From Gammaproteobacteria bacterium (lineage in GTDB: Bacteria; Pseudomonadota; Gammaproteobacteria; Legionellales; Legionellaceae): 64,000 bases of DNA. Position numbers and translations under genes: made by a program. Location of the stretch: the NCBI GenBank assembly GCA_024742995.1, contig JANSXK010000001.1, positions 1 through 64,000 of the forward strand, written 5' to 3'. Of this stretch, positions 1-9,340 are shown in pieces (position 1 is the stretch's first letter; each line of letters opens with the position of its first letter). The notes under the pieces were generated by a model. That model ran no database searches and was not told the origin of the DNA. It saw only the letters and a list, made by a program, of their open reading frames with translations.

Positions 1-15
1 GTAATAATTTCATCA

Positions 16-78
16 AGTGCATGATTATGACCTTATAATTGTTTGCAAACTTTATTTGATCACATTTAGTCATGCACT
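16..78. repeat. Widely spaced 9-bp inverted repeat around a palindrome
   Basis: AGTGCATGA (16-24) and its exact complement TCATGCACT (70-78) flank a 10-bp perfect palindrome GTTTGCAAAC (41-50) in an A/T-rich gene-free stretch. It could be a protein-binding site or a chance arrangement in low-complexity DNA. The gene to the left lies outside the window, so its relation to any promoter is unknown. Confidence 0.25.
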
Positions 79-141
79 GCTAATCGTTTTTCTTCCTAAT
101 TTTCAATTCCTTAATCTCAAAAAAAGTGGGGATAGCTCAGA

Positions 142-155
142 GACAAGCCGCGGGA
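142..155. repeat. 14-nt fragment shared with the palindrome at 32730-32767
   Basis: GACAAGCCGCGGGA here is identical to 32748-32761. The surrounding bases do not form the full palindrome seen at 32730-32767, so this may be a decayed copy of the same small dispersed element lying just 3' of the minus-strand gene that ends at 169. Confidence 0.4.
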
Positions 156-168
156 ACGACGAAATTTT

Positions 169-1731
169 TCATTTACTGAACGTAAGCCTCGATATTTTTG
201 CTGGTTGGGATGCTGCAGGTAAAGTTCGGTGTGTGAATAGACGATCGCGCTGTATGGCGTTGGGTCTGATTTTTTTGGGGATGGTAAGTTGTTTTGTTGC
301 TGGTTTGAAGTGCTTGAAATTTCGACGTTGCTTCATTGCTTTTGGGGGGCGAAGTTTTTGCGCACAACGTTGACGATGTGTATCAAGCACAATTAAAAGG
401 AATAATTCATGCATCAATTTTGCTTGTAATTCCGGTGTTTGTTGCTCGAAAAATTTTACCATTGCTTCGATATTCATAACATCGATAGCGGCAATCTCTG
501 TATTAACTAGGGGCTGAAAGCAGCCTGTTTTGAGGGCGGCAGCAGAACGATGTGAAAATCCTAACGCGACCAATTGTAAAGCGCCTGATCTGATTCTACC
601 CGCGTTGGACGCTTTATGTTGGAGCGTTGCTTGATAAACGGAGGTGAATAATAATGATTGAACCATGGGTTGTAATTGTGGTTCTTTCATCTGAGTATTG
701 AACCAAATCAGAAAATCTTCTGGGTTTTTATCTGCATGAGCTTCTAAAGCTCGATCTATAAACGCCGTGAGATTTTTTAAATCGGCATGCTTTTGAATAT
801 GCGTCATTAATGTATCAATAAATGAGTGATGCGCAACCATTCTGAGAGAGGGCTTTTTAGAAAAATAGGCTTTATACGCAGTACTTTTAAAAAACTGCTC
901 CCAGTGTAAAGGTGCGGGTTGATATTTTTGCACCTGTGTCAAAGCAGTGTCGTGTTGATGATAAGCTTCAGAGGCGACCACATCATAAAAAGCGTGGGGG
1001 GAGTGTTTGCAAATCATGCCGATGACAAGCGTGGCGTGAATATTTTTCATCAAGGGTTTATTGGGTGCTGAGATCAAGTTCATATCTGTGGTTGTGGTGA
1101 GATTTTCTAGCGAAAAGAACAATTCTAAACAATCCATCTGTCGTGATTTGCCTTGAATCACGTATTCACTCAAATACAGCTGATCTGCAATCATCCGCAG
1201 AAGGTTGGACAAATCAGATTTTTGAGAAATACCTAGGATGGTTGTTAACCATTTGACAGCATGTTTACTGCTGCGATACTTATGATCGTGAGTCCAGTCA
1301 ATCATGATGCTCAGGATGGATCGCAGAAATTGTTGCTCGATCGTTTTGTCACTAAAAATATTAAGATTGTCCATGACTTTTGACACAGACTGCTGTAAGC
1401 GTGATTTGGGCGATGAAAGTTGTTGTAATTCTTGGAGCAACTTCCGGTTGCTATCTTTTTGCAAATAAGTTTGAATGCTTTGAAGCGCGTCTCTGGGTAT
1501 ATTTATTTGATCAGTCAACGCATTCATGACGAGATGACAGGCATCTGCATCGACTTGTAATTGCAACTGTTGGAACTTGTCGATCAATTTTTTCAGACCA
1601 TTGGGATTGGCGTGAGCAATAGATTTCACAAAGCCCAAACTTGCGTCATTAAGTTGGCCGTCAATGCAATTAGAAAACTGAACAACCAATTCATGTGGTT
1701 CTTTCATTACTACTGTGTTTAATGGAAGCAC
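169..1731 (-). CDS. Hypothetical helical protein, 520 aa
   Basis: I do not recognise this family. The protein is predicted mostly alpha-helical, has no signal peptide or membrane span, and ends in a strongly basic tail of about 60 residues (multiple K/R, with FKHFKPATKQ near residue 470). The start is GTG at 1731 because an AAGGA ribosome-binding site lies 7 nt upstream (1739-1743); an ATG eight codons later has no such site. It stands alone, on the opposite strand to the peptide transporter that follows. Soluble helical proteins of this kind are common among secreted effectors of intracellular gammaproteobacteria, but nothing here proves secretion. Confidence 0.75.
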   Translation of the reverse strand: MLPLNTVVMKEPHELVVQFSNCIDGQLNDASLGFVKSIAHANPNGLKKLIDKFQQLQLQVDADACHLVMNALTDQINIPRDALQSIQTYLQKDSNRKLLQELQQLSSPKSRLQQSVSKVMDNLNIFSDKTIEQQFLRSILSIMIDWTHDHKYRSSKHAVKWLTTILGISQKSDLSNLLRMIADQLYLSEYVIQGKSRQMDCLELFFSLENLTTTTDMNLISAPNKPLMKNIHATLVIGMICKHSPHAFYDVVASEAYHQHDTALTQVQKYQPAPLHWEQFFKSTAYKAYFSKKPSLRMVAHHSFIDTLMTHIQKHADLKNLTAFIDRALEAHADKNPEDFLIWFNTQMKEPQLQPMVQSLLFTSVYQATLQHKASNAGRIRSGALQLVALGFSHRSAAALKTGCFQPLVNTEIAAIDVMNIEAMVKFFEQQTPELQAKLMHELFLLIVLDTHRQRCAQKLRPPKAMKQRRNFKHFKPATKQLTIPKKIRPNAIQRDRLFTHRTLPAASQPAKISRLTFSK

Positions 1732-1770
1732 TGATATATCCTTATATCAACTTCTTGGCCGGTAAAAGAA

Positions 1771-1798
1771 AATTTAGACCATTTTTAGAGATAGTCAA
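1771..1798 (-). promoter_or_regulatory. Possible sigma70 promoter for the gene ending at 169
   Basis: On the minus strand, TTGACT (1793-1798) and TAAATT (1771-1776) are separated by 16 bp and lie about 40 bp upstream of the GTG start at 1731. The -35 box is good and the -10 is weak (4 of 6). Confidence 0.35.
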
Positions 1799-1902
1799 GT
1801 TTATCTAGAGCAGTTTGTTAATAGAATGAGAATTATTGTTGGTTTGGGGTATCTATACGCGTTTGCAAATCTATGCCATACTGCGTCCAGATTTTTACAA
1901 TT

Positions 1903-1990
1903 AAGGCGAGCAAGCGCTTAAGTTTTTAAAGTGAAAATTGAAGTCAACCAGTCTCAATTTGTAGTATGAACTTAAGTGACAGCTCGCCTT
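1903..1990. promoter_or_regulatory. 88-nt nested inverted repeat just upstream of the peptide transporter
   Basis: Three nested perfect complementary blocks are visible: AAGGCGAGC (1903-1911) with GCTCGCCTT (1982-1990), CTTAAGTT (1917-1924) with AACTTAAG (1969-1976), and AAATTGA (1935-1941) with TCAATTT (1954-1960). The first two pairs are separated by 5 unpaired nt on each side. The structure ends 2 nt before the AATAAGGA ribosome-binding site of the gene starting at 2005, so in the transcript it would be a 5'-leader hairpin. It could equally be a palindromic repeat element or an operator. No known riboswitch was recognised. Confidence 0.7.
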
Positions 1991-2004
1991 AGAATAAGGA
2001 TATT

Positions 2005-3441
2005 GTGCGAAAAAACGCGACTCACCCCAAAACCCTTCGTATCTTTTTTGCGACCGAGATGTGGGAGCGATACGGATTTTATGTCGTTCAAACGCTTCTA
2101 GCGCTTTATCTTGCGTTGCATTTCAATTGGCCAGATAAGGCCGTGTACGAATTAGTGGGATCATTTACTGCGTTAACGTATCTCTCACCGGTCATTGGTG
2201 GCTGGATAGCTGATCATCTGATAGGACAAAAAAGAGCGATTTTATTAGGTGCTATCGTTCTTTTGCTGAGCTACTTTTCTCTAAGCTTAATCATGTCTAA
2301 CCACATGCTTTGTGGTTGTTTGGCGGGTATTGTGGTGGGTACTGGCTTATTAAAACCTAATATTTCTTCTTTACTAGGGAATGAATATCCTGAAGGATCA
2401 CTGAATCGTGAAAGTGGGTTTACTATTTTTTACATGGGATTGACCGCAGGTATTGTTTTGGGTACGACCTTACCAAGTTATCTCAGCGATCATTTTGGTT
2501 GGTCCAGGGCGTTTCTATCGGCATCGTTTGGCATGGTGCTGGCATGCTTTGTTTTTACCTACGGGATTTGGATTTATCGCATCAAAGATTATCGTGGTTA
2601 CACGTTTTCTTCAAGAAATATTGCTTTGGCCGCATTGTTAATGATTGGCCTGTGGGGCGGATCTTTTTATATTTTGAATTATCCTAGATTGGCTGATTTT
2701 GTGTTTGTTTTGGTTGCAGTCTTGTCTGTTATTTATTTTGTGTCTTGTATTCGAAAAGAATCAAAATCTCAAGCCAAACGGACAATTGTTATTGGGCTTT
2801 TGTGTTTGATTTCAGTGATGTTTTGGGCGTTTTATTTTCAGATGTTTACGTCTTTGACCTTGTTCATTGTGCGTGTGGTGGACCCAACAGTATTTGGCAT
2901 TTCTTTTCCACCACCGTACTATGTTGGTATTCAAAGTGTTGGCATGATTATATTAGGACTATTGCTGTCACGATCTAAACCTGTGTTATCTCCAAAGCAA
3001 CAGATCGTCCGTGTGGGTAATAAATTTCTATTGTCGATGGTATGTATGACCATCGCTTATGGTCTCATTGCTGTCATTTGCCATTTTCATTTTCCTTTTG
3101 GTTTGTTATCGCCTTTGTATGTGATCCCAGCATATTTGGTGATTTCTTTGGCGGAATTATTACTATCACCAGTGGGGCTGTCAGCAGTGACGGTGTTGGC
3201 CAGTCGAAAACGAGTGAGCACGATGATGGGCATTTTTTTTGTATCGTTAGGGATAGGTGGTTTTCTCTCTGGCAAACTAGCAATTATTACGGCGGTGTCA
3301 TTCGAAAGTTTGTCTTTGGTTAATTTGAAAGCGCATTACTCGCATTCTTTTTTGTTATTGCTTTTCGTACTAATGGGCGCCACCTTGGTTTGTGGATTTT
3401 TAAATCTATTGATTAGAAAATTAACCTATGCGGAAACGTGA
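2005..3441 (+). CDS. POT/PTR2-family proton-dependent peptide transporter
   Basis: An inner-membrane major-facilitator protein that takes up di- and tripeptides with protons. The family motif ExxERFxYY appears as EMWERYGFY with E18, E21 and R22 conserved, followed by about 12 to 14 hydrophobic spans over 478 residues, the usual POT length. The start is GTG at 2005 with AATAAGGA (1992-1999) in front. It is monocistronic by position, preceded by the hairpin at 1903-1990. It may supply amino acids from peptides. The family is clear; the exact Dtp subtype is not assigned. Confidence 0.88.
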   Translation: MRKNATHPKTLRIFFATEMWERYGFYVVQTLLALYLALHFNWPDKAVYELVGSFTALTYLSPVIGGWIADHLIGQKRAILLGAIVLLLSYFSLSLIMSNHMLCGCLAGIVVGTGLLKPNISSLLGNEYPEGSLNRESGFTIFYMGLTAGIVLGTTLPSYLSDHFGWSRAFLSASFGMVLACFVFTYGIWIYRIKDYRGYTFSSRNIALAALLMIGLWGGSFYILNYPRLADFVFVLVAVLSVIYFVSCIRKESKSQAKRTIVIGLLCLISVMFWAFYFQMFTSLTLFIVRVVDPTVFGISFPPPYYVGIQSVGMIILGLLLSRSKPVLSPKQQIVRVGNKFLLSMVCMTIAYGLIAVICHFHFPFGLLSPLYVIPAYLVISLAELLLSPVGLSAVTVLASRKRVSTMMGIFFVSLGIGGFLSGKLAIITAVSFESLSLVNLKAHYSHSFLLLLFVLMGATLVCGFLNLLIRKLTYAET

Positions 3442-3507
3442 GCACCATCTAGAGTTGCCCAGTCTGACCATTAAGTATTACAATACGCTTCTAACTTTTT
3501 ATACTCT

Positions 3508-4905
3508 GTGATAATGATAGATCTTCAAGCACGTAAAAAAACCGCTGATCCTTTGAAGCGTCCTCCTCATTCTGTAGAGGCAGAGCAGGCTATTCTTGGC
3601 GGATTGATGCTGGAAAACCAGGCTTGGGATCAGGTCACGGTGAAGCTGGCAGAAACAGATTTTTACCGTAGCGAGCACCGAATTTTATTTCGCGCCATGA
3701 TGACTTTGTCACGTAAAAATCAACCCTTCGATCTGGTGACCTTGATAGATCACTTGAAAGCAGTTCAGGATTTGGATGATGCGGGTGGGGAAACCTATTT
3801 GTTTGAATTGGCTTCAAATACGCCGAGTATTGCCAACGTAACGGCCTATGCAGACATTGTGCGTGAAAAATCAGTACAAAGACAATTGATTGGTGTGGCC
3901 ACTGATATTGCTGATGCTGCATACAATCCTGGCGTGCGTGATGTTCCGGAATTATTGGATTATGCTGAAAGTCGGGTATTTGCCATTGCAGAACAAACAA
4001 CGGTTGATGGCGGGCCAGAAGTCATCAAATCAGTGTTGGAGCGTGCTGTAGGTCGAATCGATGATTTGTATCACAGTGATGAAGCTATTACGGGTTTGGC
4101 GACAGGGTTGTCGGATTTGGACGAGCTGACCTCTGGTTTGCAGCACTCAGATTTGGTGATTGTTGCGGGTCGTCCTTCGATGGGTAAGACCGTATTGGCA
4201 ATGAATATGGCAGAACATGTTGCGATTAAAGGCACGCAACCGGTATTGGTCTTTTCAATGGAGATGCCTGCGGATGCTTTGGCGATGAGGATGATGTCTT
4301 CTTTGGGACGCATTGATCAACATCGCATTCGTACGGGTAAATTAGATGATGATGATTGGCCACGGGTGACATCAGCGGTGCATATGTTGTCTGAAGCGCC
4401 CTTATTTATTGATGATACGCCCGCACTGAGCCCTGCAGAAATGCGAGGCCGAGCGCGACGTGTGATGAAAGAACATGGGCAATTGGGTTTGATAGTGGTG
4501 GATTATTTACAGTTGATGCGCGTTCCAGGTTTTAAATCTGACAATCGTACCGCAGAAATTTCCGAAATTTCTAGAAGCTTAAAAGCCTTGGCAAAAGAAT
4601 TACGCGTGCCAGTGGTTGCGCTATCACAGTTAAATCGTAGTTTGGAGCAACGCCAAGATAAACGACCGATGATGTCCGACTTGCGTGAATCAGGTGCAAT
4701 TGAGCAAGATGCTGATTTGATTTGTTTTATCTATCGCGATGAAGTGTATAATGAGGACAGTCCTGATAAAGGTTGTGCAGAAATAATTGTAGCCAAGCAC
4801 CGAAATGGTCCGATTGGCAAAGTGCGTGCCGCATTTTTAGGAAAATACACGCGATTTGAAGATTTAGCATTTAATGGTTATCAAGGAAACCAGTCAAGTG
4901 ACTAG
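3508..4905 (+). CDS. dnaB: Replicative DNA helicase DnaB
   Basis: The hexameric helicase that unwinds the replication fork. The N-terminal primase-interacting domain (PPHSVEAEQAILGGLML at about residues 19-35) is followed by a RecA-like motor with Walker A GRPSMGKT (221-228) and a Walker B ending VVDYLQLM. Length 465 aa matches the family (E. coli about 471). The start is GTG 3508 or ATG 3514; neither has a strong ribosome-binding site. The 3' end overlaps alr, the same dnaB-alr order as in enteric bacteria. Confidence 0.97.
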   Translation: MIMIDLQARKKTADPLKRPPHSVEAEQAILGGLMLENQAWDQVTVKLAETDFYRSEHRILFRAMMTLSRKNQPFDLVTLIDHLKAVQDLDDAGGETYLFELASNTPSIANVTAYADIVREKSVQRQLIGVATDIADAAYNPGVRDVPELLDYAESRVFAIAEQTTVDGGPEVIKSVLERAVGRIDDLYHSDEAITGLATGLSDLDELTSGLQHSDLVIVAGRPSMGKTVLAMNMAEHVAIKGTQPVLVFSMEMPADALAMRMMSSLGRIDQHRIRTGKLDDDDWPRVTSAVHMLSEAPLFIDDTPALSPAEMRGRARRVMKEHGQLGLIVVDYLQLMRVPGFKSDNRTAEISEISRSLKALAKELRVPVVALSQLNRSLEQRQDKRPMMSDLRESGAIEQDADLICFIYRDEVYNEDSPDKGCAEIIVAKHRNGPIGKVRAAFLGKYTRFEDLAFNGYQGNQSSD

Positions 4906-5983
4906 GCCATCGCATTTATGTATTGATGCCGCTGCTTTGAGCCATAATGTTGCGCGTGTACGACAATATGCACCTCAGCAAAGTGTCATCGCTATGGTCA
5001 AAGCCAATGCCTATGGTTGCGCGTTGAATTTGGTGGCGCCGATATTGGAACCATTGGTGGATAGTTTTGGCGTGGCTTGTATCGAAGAGGCACGAGCGTT
5101 GCGGCAATATTGTCCGCAGAAGGATTGTATTTTATTCCAAGGTATCTTTGATCCGAAAGAAATAACGACAGTGGTTGCATTGCATCTGACCGTTGTGATT
5201 CATAATCCGCAACAGTTGGCTTGGTTTACGACCACGCCACTGTCAAAAAAATTGAACGTTTGGGTGAAGGTAGATACTGGGATGCATCGTTTGGGATTCG
5301 CGCCACATGAATTAGCTGGTGTGATGTCGACGTTAAAAGTGTGTCCTTGGATTGACGATGATATTGGTTTGATGACACATATGGCTTGTGCAGATACGCC
5401 CTCGGAACCTGCATGTTTAGAGCAAGTGCGAACCTGGCAGTCTATTGCAGATCAGGATGCCACTTTAACAAGGTCCGCATCGAATTCGGCAGCGATTGTC
5501 GCGTTGCCAGAAACACACGCTGATGCCGTGCGTCCTGGCTTGATGCTTTATGGGGTGTCGCCATTTTCAGATCGCCTAGGATCAGATTTAGGATTACAAC
5601 CTGTGATGCAATTTGTCTCGTCTATTACAACGATACATGAGTATGCGACAGGGGAAGCGATTGGATACGGTGCGACGTGGCGCTGTGAGAGGCCTTCAGT
5701 CATTGGGGTGATTCCTGTAGGATACGGCGACGGTTATCCTCAGCATTTGCGCCCGAATACGCCAGTTTGTGTTAATGGATATAAGGTACCGGTTGTAGGA
5801 AGGGTATCAATGGATATGTTGACGATAGATTTAACGGATTGCCCCAATGTTAAACTTGGAGATCAAGTGGAGTTATGGGGAAAGGATGTTCCAATTGAAG
5901 TTGTTGCGAAACATGCTAATACAAGTGTGTACGAACTAATGCCACATGTTGCACAACGTGTGGGAAGACAATATTTGAGGTAA
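4898..5983 (+). CDS. alr: Alanine racemase (PLP-dependent)
   Basis: Interconverts L- and D-alanine for peptidoglycan in the cytoplasm. The PLP lysine is K35 in MVKANAYG and the catalytic tyrosine lies in GYGATWR, with the C-terminal GYGDGYP motif also present. The start is taken as GTG 4898, which has AAGGAA (4883-4888) 9 nt upstream; an in-frame ATG at 4874 would add eight residues not expected for the family. It overlaps the end of dnaB by 8 nt and is probably translationally coupled to it. Length 361 aa is normal. Confidence 0.95.
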   Translation: MTRPSHLCIDAAALSHNVARVRQYAPQQSVIAMVKANAYGCALNLVAPILEPLVDSFGVACIEEARALRQYCPQKDCILFQGIFDPKEITTVVALHLTVVIHNPQQLAWFTTTPLSKKLNVWVKVDTGMHRLGFAPHELAGVMSTLKVCPWIDDDIGLMTHMACADTPSEPACLEQVRTWQSIADQDATLTRSASNSAAIVALPETHADAVRPGLMLYGVSPFSDRLGSDLGLQPVMQFVSSITTIHEYATGEAIGYGATWRCERPSVIGVIPVGYGDGYPQHLRPNTPVCVNGYKVPVVGRVSMDMLTIDLTDCPNVKLGDQVELWGKDVPIEVVAKHANTSVYELMPHVAQRVGRQYLR

Positions 5984-5987
5984 TAAA

Positions 5988-6434
5988 ATGAAAAAGACAG
6001 TTATTTGTTTAGCGTTATCCGTGGTATTGACTGCTTGCACCCAAGTCAACAATGAAGGAGTGGGAACAGTGACCGGAGGGGTTGTTGGAGGATTACTAGG
6101 AAGTCAATTTGGAGGTGGGGCAGGTAAAGTGGCTGCAGCGGCCGGTGGTGCGATCCTAGGTGCATTTTTAGGAGGGCATATCGGACAATACATGGATCGC
6201 CAAGACAAATTAGAAATGCAACGTGCATTGGAAACTGCGCCAGTTGGACATGCTGTGTCTTGGAAAAATCCAGATAATGGCAATCAATACCAAGTTAAAC
6301 CAACGCGCACGTATTATAAACAACAACAACCCTGCAGAGAGTACATTACTGAAGCAGTGATTGCAGGTAAGAAAGAAAAGATATATGGTAGGGCATGTCG
6401 GCAAACCGACGGTTCTTGGAAGGTAGCAGGATAA
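5988..6434 (+). CDS. Glycine-zipper outer-membrane lipoprotein, 17-kDa antigen/SlyB-like
   Basis: A 148-aa exported lipoprotein: a signal peptide ends in the lipobox LTAC with the lipidated Cys at about residue 17. A glycine-zipper stretch with many GG and GxxxG steps follows (about residues 24-67), then a C-terminal domain with two cysteines. This is the layout of the rickettsial 17-kDa surface antigen family, which sits in the outer membrane. It starts 4 nt after the alr stop and is probably transcribed with dnaB-alr. The precise role of this family is not established. Confidence 0.85.
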   Translation: MKKTVICLALSVVLTACTQVNNEGVGTVTGGVVGGLLGSQFGGGAGKVAAAAGGAILGAFLGGHIGQYMDRQDKLEMQRALETAPVGHAVSWKNPDNGNQYQVKPTRTYYKQQQPCREYITEAVIAGKKEKIYGRACRQTDGSWKVAG

Positions 6435-6450
6435 GCTCAGAAATGCTTAT
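6431..6450 (+). terminator. Weak stem-loop after the lipoprotein gene
   Basis: ATAAGC and GCTTAT form a 6-bp stem with an 8-nt loop spanning the stop codon at 6432-6434. There is no strong T-run, so termination here is only possible. Confidence 0.25.
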
Positions 6451-6522
6451 CTGTCCTCCATTTTATGGGGTGAGTAAGAGGGATGCTCTTGTTGAAATAA
6501 GTACAATTTGGATACTGTACAC

Positions 6523-7275
6523 ATGAAAATACTGGTCACTGTAAAACGTGTGATTGATCCTTACGTTCGAATTCGAGTCAAGGCGGATCAATCAGGAGTA
6601 GAAACGCAAAACATCAAAATGTCGATGAATCCATTTGATGAAATTGCTTTGGAAGAAGCACTGCGTTTGCGTGAAAAACAATTGGCGGAAGAAGTCGTCA
6701 TCATGACCATTGGGCATGATGCGTGCCAAGAAACGTTGCGACATGGCTTGGCACTTGGTGCTGATCGTGCGATTTTGGTTCGTACCGATGAAGCACATTG
6801 TAGTTTGAATCGTGCCAAGATCATTGAAAATACGGTAAGAACAGAATCACCTGATTTGGTTTTAATGGGGAAACAAGCTATTGATGATGATCACAACCAA
6901 ACCCCACAAATGTTGGCAGGGTTATTAAATTGGCCGCAGATTACCTTTGCTTCAAATTTAAAACTGGATGGCACGGACCTAAGCGTCATGCGAGAAATTG
7001 ATCAAGGTTTGGAAGCCATAGAAACAGTGTTGCCTGCCGTGATCAGTGTGGATTTGCGCTTGAACGAACCCCGTTATGCCAGTTTACCCAATATCATGAA
7101 AGCCAAGCAAAAACCATTAGAGGCAATTGATTTGGAGAGTATGTCGCTGAGTTTAAGAACCCATTTAAAACGACTTGAAGTGAAAACACCACCTACAAGA
7201 CCAGGAGGAGTTAAGGTTGATTCGGTACTTTCTCTTATGGACAAACTCCAGCATGAAGCTAAGGTATTATCATGA
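6523..7275 (+). CDS. etfB: Electron transfer flavoprotein, beta subunit
   Basis: The small subunit of the soluble ETF heterodimer that carries electrons from acyl-CoA and related dehydrogenases to ETF-quinone oxidoreductase. The start MKILVTVKRVIDP, the KMSMNPFDEIALEEALRLRE segment and the AMP-binding region with LVLMGKQAIDDD are typical. ATG 6523 is chosen over an upstream TTG at 6508 because it matches the family N-terminus. Length 250 aa is standard. It overlaps etfA by 4 nt (ATGA), a sign of coupled translation. Confidence 0.95.
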   Translation: MKILVTVKRVIDPYVRIRVKADQSGVETQNIKMSMNPFDEIALEEALRLREKQLAEEVVIMTIGHDACQETLRHGLALGADRAILVRTDEAHCSLNRAKIIENTVRTESPDLVLMGKQAIDDDHNQTPQMLAGLLNWPQITFASNLKLDGTDLSVMREIDQGLEAIETVLPAVISVDLRLNEPRYASLPNIMKAKQKPLEAIDLESMSLSLRTHLKRLEVKTPPTRPGGVKVDSVLSLMDKLQHEAKVLS

Positions 7276-8225
7276 CGTTATATATCATCGCTGAGCACGA
7301 TCATCAGCATTTAGACGTGAGTATTTCTTCTCTCATGACAGCTGCGCTGCAATTAGATCCTAAGCCTGTGGTGTTGGTGCTCGGGTATCAATGTGGCAGC
7401 GTTGCAGAAGAAGCTGCAACATTATCAGGTGTGGCTGAGGTTTGGCTGTTGGATGATCCTGCGTTCGAACATCCTTTGGCGGAGCAGATGGCGCCTGTTA
7501 TTGTAAGTAAAGTACAGGACGCTACTCATGTATTAATGGCATCAACCACTTTCGGTAAAAACCTATTACCACGAGTGGCCGCGCTATTGGATGTTGCGCA
7601 ACTATCGGATGTCACTGCTGTCATCAATGCCAATACGTATGAACGTCCTATTTATGCAGGAAATGCAGTTGAAGTGGTTGAAAGCTTGGATCAACAACAG
7701 ATCATCAGTATTCGACCTACCGCGTTTGCGGCAGCATCGGAGACACAAGCTGCTGCAGTGGTCCAAACTTGGGAAGCCGAGGTACCGACCACAAAGACAC
7801 ATTTTTTGCGTCGTGAATTGAGCGAATCTGAGCGCCCTGATTTGGGCAATGCAAAAATTGTTGTATCAGGAGGACGAGGGCTACAATCTGCCGAGCAGTT
7901 TAAACTGGTAGAGGACTTGGCCGATGCTTTGGGGGCCGCATTAGGTGCTTCTAGGGCTGCAGTGGATGCGGGATTTATTTCCAACGATCATCAAGTTGGG
8001 CAAACGGGTAAAATCGTTGCGCCAAATTTGTATATCGCAGTAGGTATTTCAGGTGCTATTCAGCATTTAGCCGGTATTAAAGATTCTCACGTTATAGTTG
8101 CGATTAATAAAGATGAAAATGCTCCCATTTTTCAAATTGCAAATTATGGGTTGGTCGGTGATTTGTTTGATATGGTGCCTCAATTGATTTCTGAACTTAA
8201 ACAACGAGGATTATATAAATGTTAA
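7272..8225 (+). CDS. etfA: Electron transfer flavoprotein, alpha subunit
   Basis: The FAD-binding large subunit of ETF. The C-terminal FAD signature is evident: SRAAVDAGF, GQTGKIVAPNLYIAVGISG and AIQHLAG, followed by AINKDENAPIFQIANYGLVGD. At 317 aa it is full length. It overlaps etfB by 4 nt upstream and the next gene, ald, by 7 nt downstream, so the four genes etfB-etfA-ald-rpiA read as one operon. The dehydrogenases and ETF-QO it would need are not in this window. Confidence 0.95.
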   Translation: MTLYIIAEHDHQHLDVSISSLMTAALQLDPKPVVLVLGYQCGSVAEEAATLSGVAEVWLLDDPAFEHPLAEQMAPVIVSKVQDATHVLMASTTFGKNLLPRVAALLDVAQLSDVTAVINANTYERPIYAGNAVEVVESLDQQQIISIRPTAFAAASETQAAAVVQTWEAEVPTTKTHFLRRELSESERPDLGNAKIVVSGGRGLQSAEQFKLVEDLADALGAALGASRAAVDAGFISNDHQVGQTGKIVAPNLYIAVGISGAIQHLAGIKDSHVIVAINKDENAPIFQIANYGLVGDLFDMVPQLISELKQRGLYKC

Positions 8226-9340
8226 TTGGTGTACCCAAAGAGATTAAACCCCAAGAATATCGCGTTGGCTTAGTACCTGATGCAGTCAGTGATTTGGTGA
8301 GATTGGGTGGTGAAGTTTTAATTGAACATGATGCTGGTAAAGGCATTCAAATTTCAGATGATGATTACCGGGCCGCAGGCGCAGAAATTGTTGATACGGC
8401 AGCAGAGGTATTTGAACGCGCTGATTTGGTGATTAAAGTTAAAGAGCCGCAACCAGACGAATGTCGTATGCTGCGCAAAGGCCAGACGTTGTTTACCTTT
8501 TTGCATTTGGCACCCGATCTAGAACAAATCCGTTTGCTAAAAGATTCCGGCGCTACTGCTATTGCTTATGAAACTGTGACACAAGATGGCGGTGGTCTGC
8601 CTTTACTGACGCCGAGCTCGGAAGTTGCGGGTCGATTGTCGATTCAAGCAGGTGCGCATTGCTTAGAAATAGCACGAGGTGGTAAAGGAAAACTGTTAGG
8701 CGGCGTGCCAAGTGTTGAGCCTGCGCATGTGGCTGTTATTGGTGGAGGTGTTGTCGGTAGCCAAGCCATTCAAATTGCGATTGGTATGGGCGCACGGGTG
8801 ACGGTTTTAGATCGCTCTTTACCGCGTTTGCGCTATTTAGACAGTCAATTTCACACTAATTTATCTGCATTATATGCGACCAATACAGCCATTGAAAAAG
8901 CTGTTGCAGATGCAGATTTATTGATAGGTGCGGTCCTGATTCCTGGTGCAACAGCGCCAAAACTGGTGACTGAAGCTATGATTCACACCATGCAACCGGG
9001 CTCTGTTGTTGTGGACGTTGCCATTGATCAAGGGGGCTGTTTTGCTACCAGTCGTGCAACCACGCACCAAGACCCAACTTATATGGTAGGCGATGTGGTG
9101 CATTATTGTGTGGCCAATATGCCAGGGGCTGTACCCATGACATCTGCGTATGCCTTAAATAATGCAACTTTACCCTTTATCATGAAGATGGTGACAATGG
9201 GTGTGAAATCTGCGTTATTGGCAGATCCACATTTATTGAATGGTTTATCCGTGCATGAAGGAAAATTGACTTATGCAGCGGTAGCCGAAGCAGCTGGGGA
9301 TGTGTATGTACCGCCCAACGAAGCTTTGAATGACGGCTAA
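8219..9340 (+). CDS. ald: Alanine dehydrogenase
   Basis: Catalyses the NAD-dependent deamination of L-alanine to pyruvate and ammonium (or the reverse). The start [16 protein letters not shown] is diagnostic; K75 (IKVKEPQ) and H96 (FTFLHLA) occupy the substrate-binding and catalytic positions, and the Rossmann glycine motif IGGGVVGS lies at about residues 174-181. Length 373 aa is typical. It overlaps etfA and, by 11 nt, rpiA. A link to alr upstream, as a user of alanine, is plausible but not shown. Confidence 0.95.
   Translation: MLIGVPKEIKPQEYRVGLVPDAVSDLVRLGGEVLIEHDAGKGIQISDDDYRAAGAEIVDTAAEVFERADLVIKVKEPQPDECRMLRKGQTLFTFLHLAPDLEQIRLLKDSGATAIAYETVTQDGGGLPLLTPSSEVAGRLSIQAGAHCLEIARGGKGKLLGGVPSVEPAHVAVIGGGVVGSQAIQIAIGMGARVTVLDRSLPRLRYLDSQFHTNLSALYATNTAIEKAVADADLLIGAVLIPGATAPKLVTEAMIHTMQPGSVVVDVAIDQGGCFATSRATTHQDPTYMVGDVVHYCVANMPGAVPMTSAYALNNATLPFIMKMVTMGVKSALLADPHLLNGLSVHEGKLTYAAVAEAAGDVYVPPNEALNDG

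Noticed and set aside
17-373. Open frame of 118 codons on the plus strand at the left edge
   Set aside because: Its 3' half lies opposite the minus-strand gene ending at 169 and its start region is A/T-rich with no ribosome-binding site or family features.
3476-3505. Promoter-like pair ATTACA and TATACT directly before dnaB
   Set aside because: The -10 would place transcription start at or after the start codon, implying leaderless translation; not supported without start-site data.
6495-6516. TTGTTG and GATACT in front of etfB
   Set aside because: Spacing is 16 bp and the predicted start coincides with the ATG; the -35 is poor, so it was not listed as a promoter.
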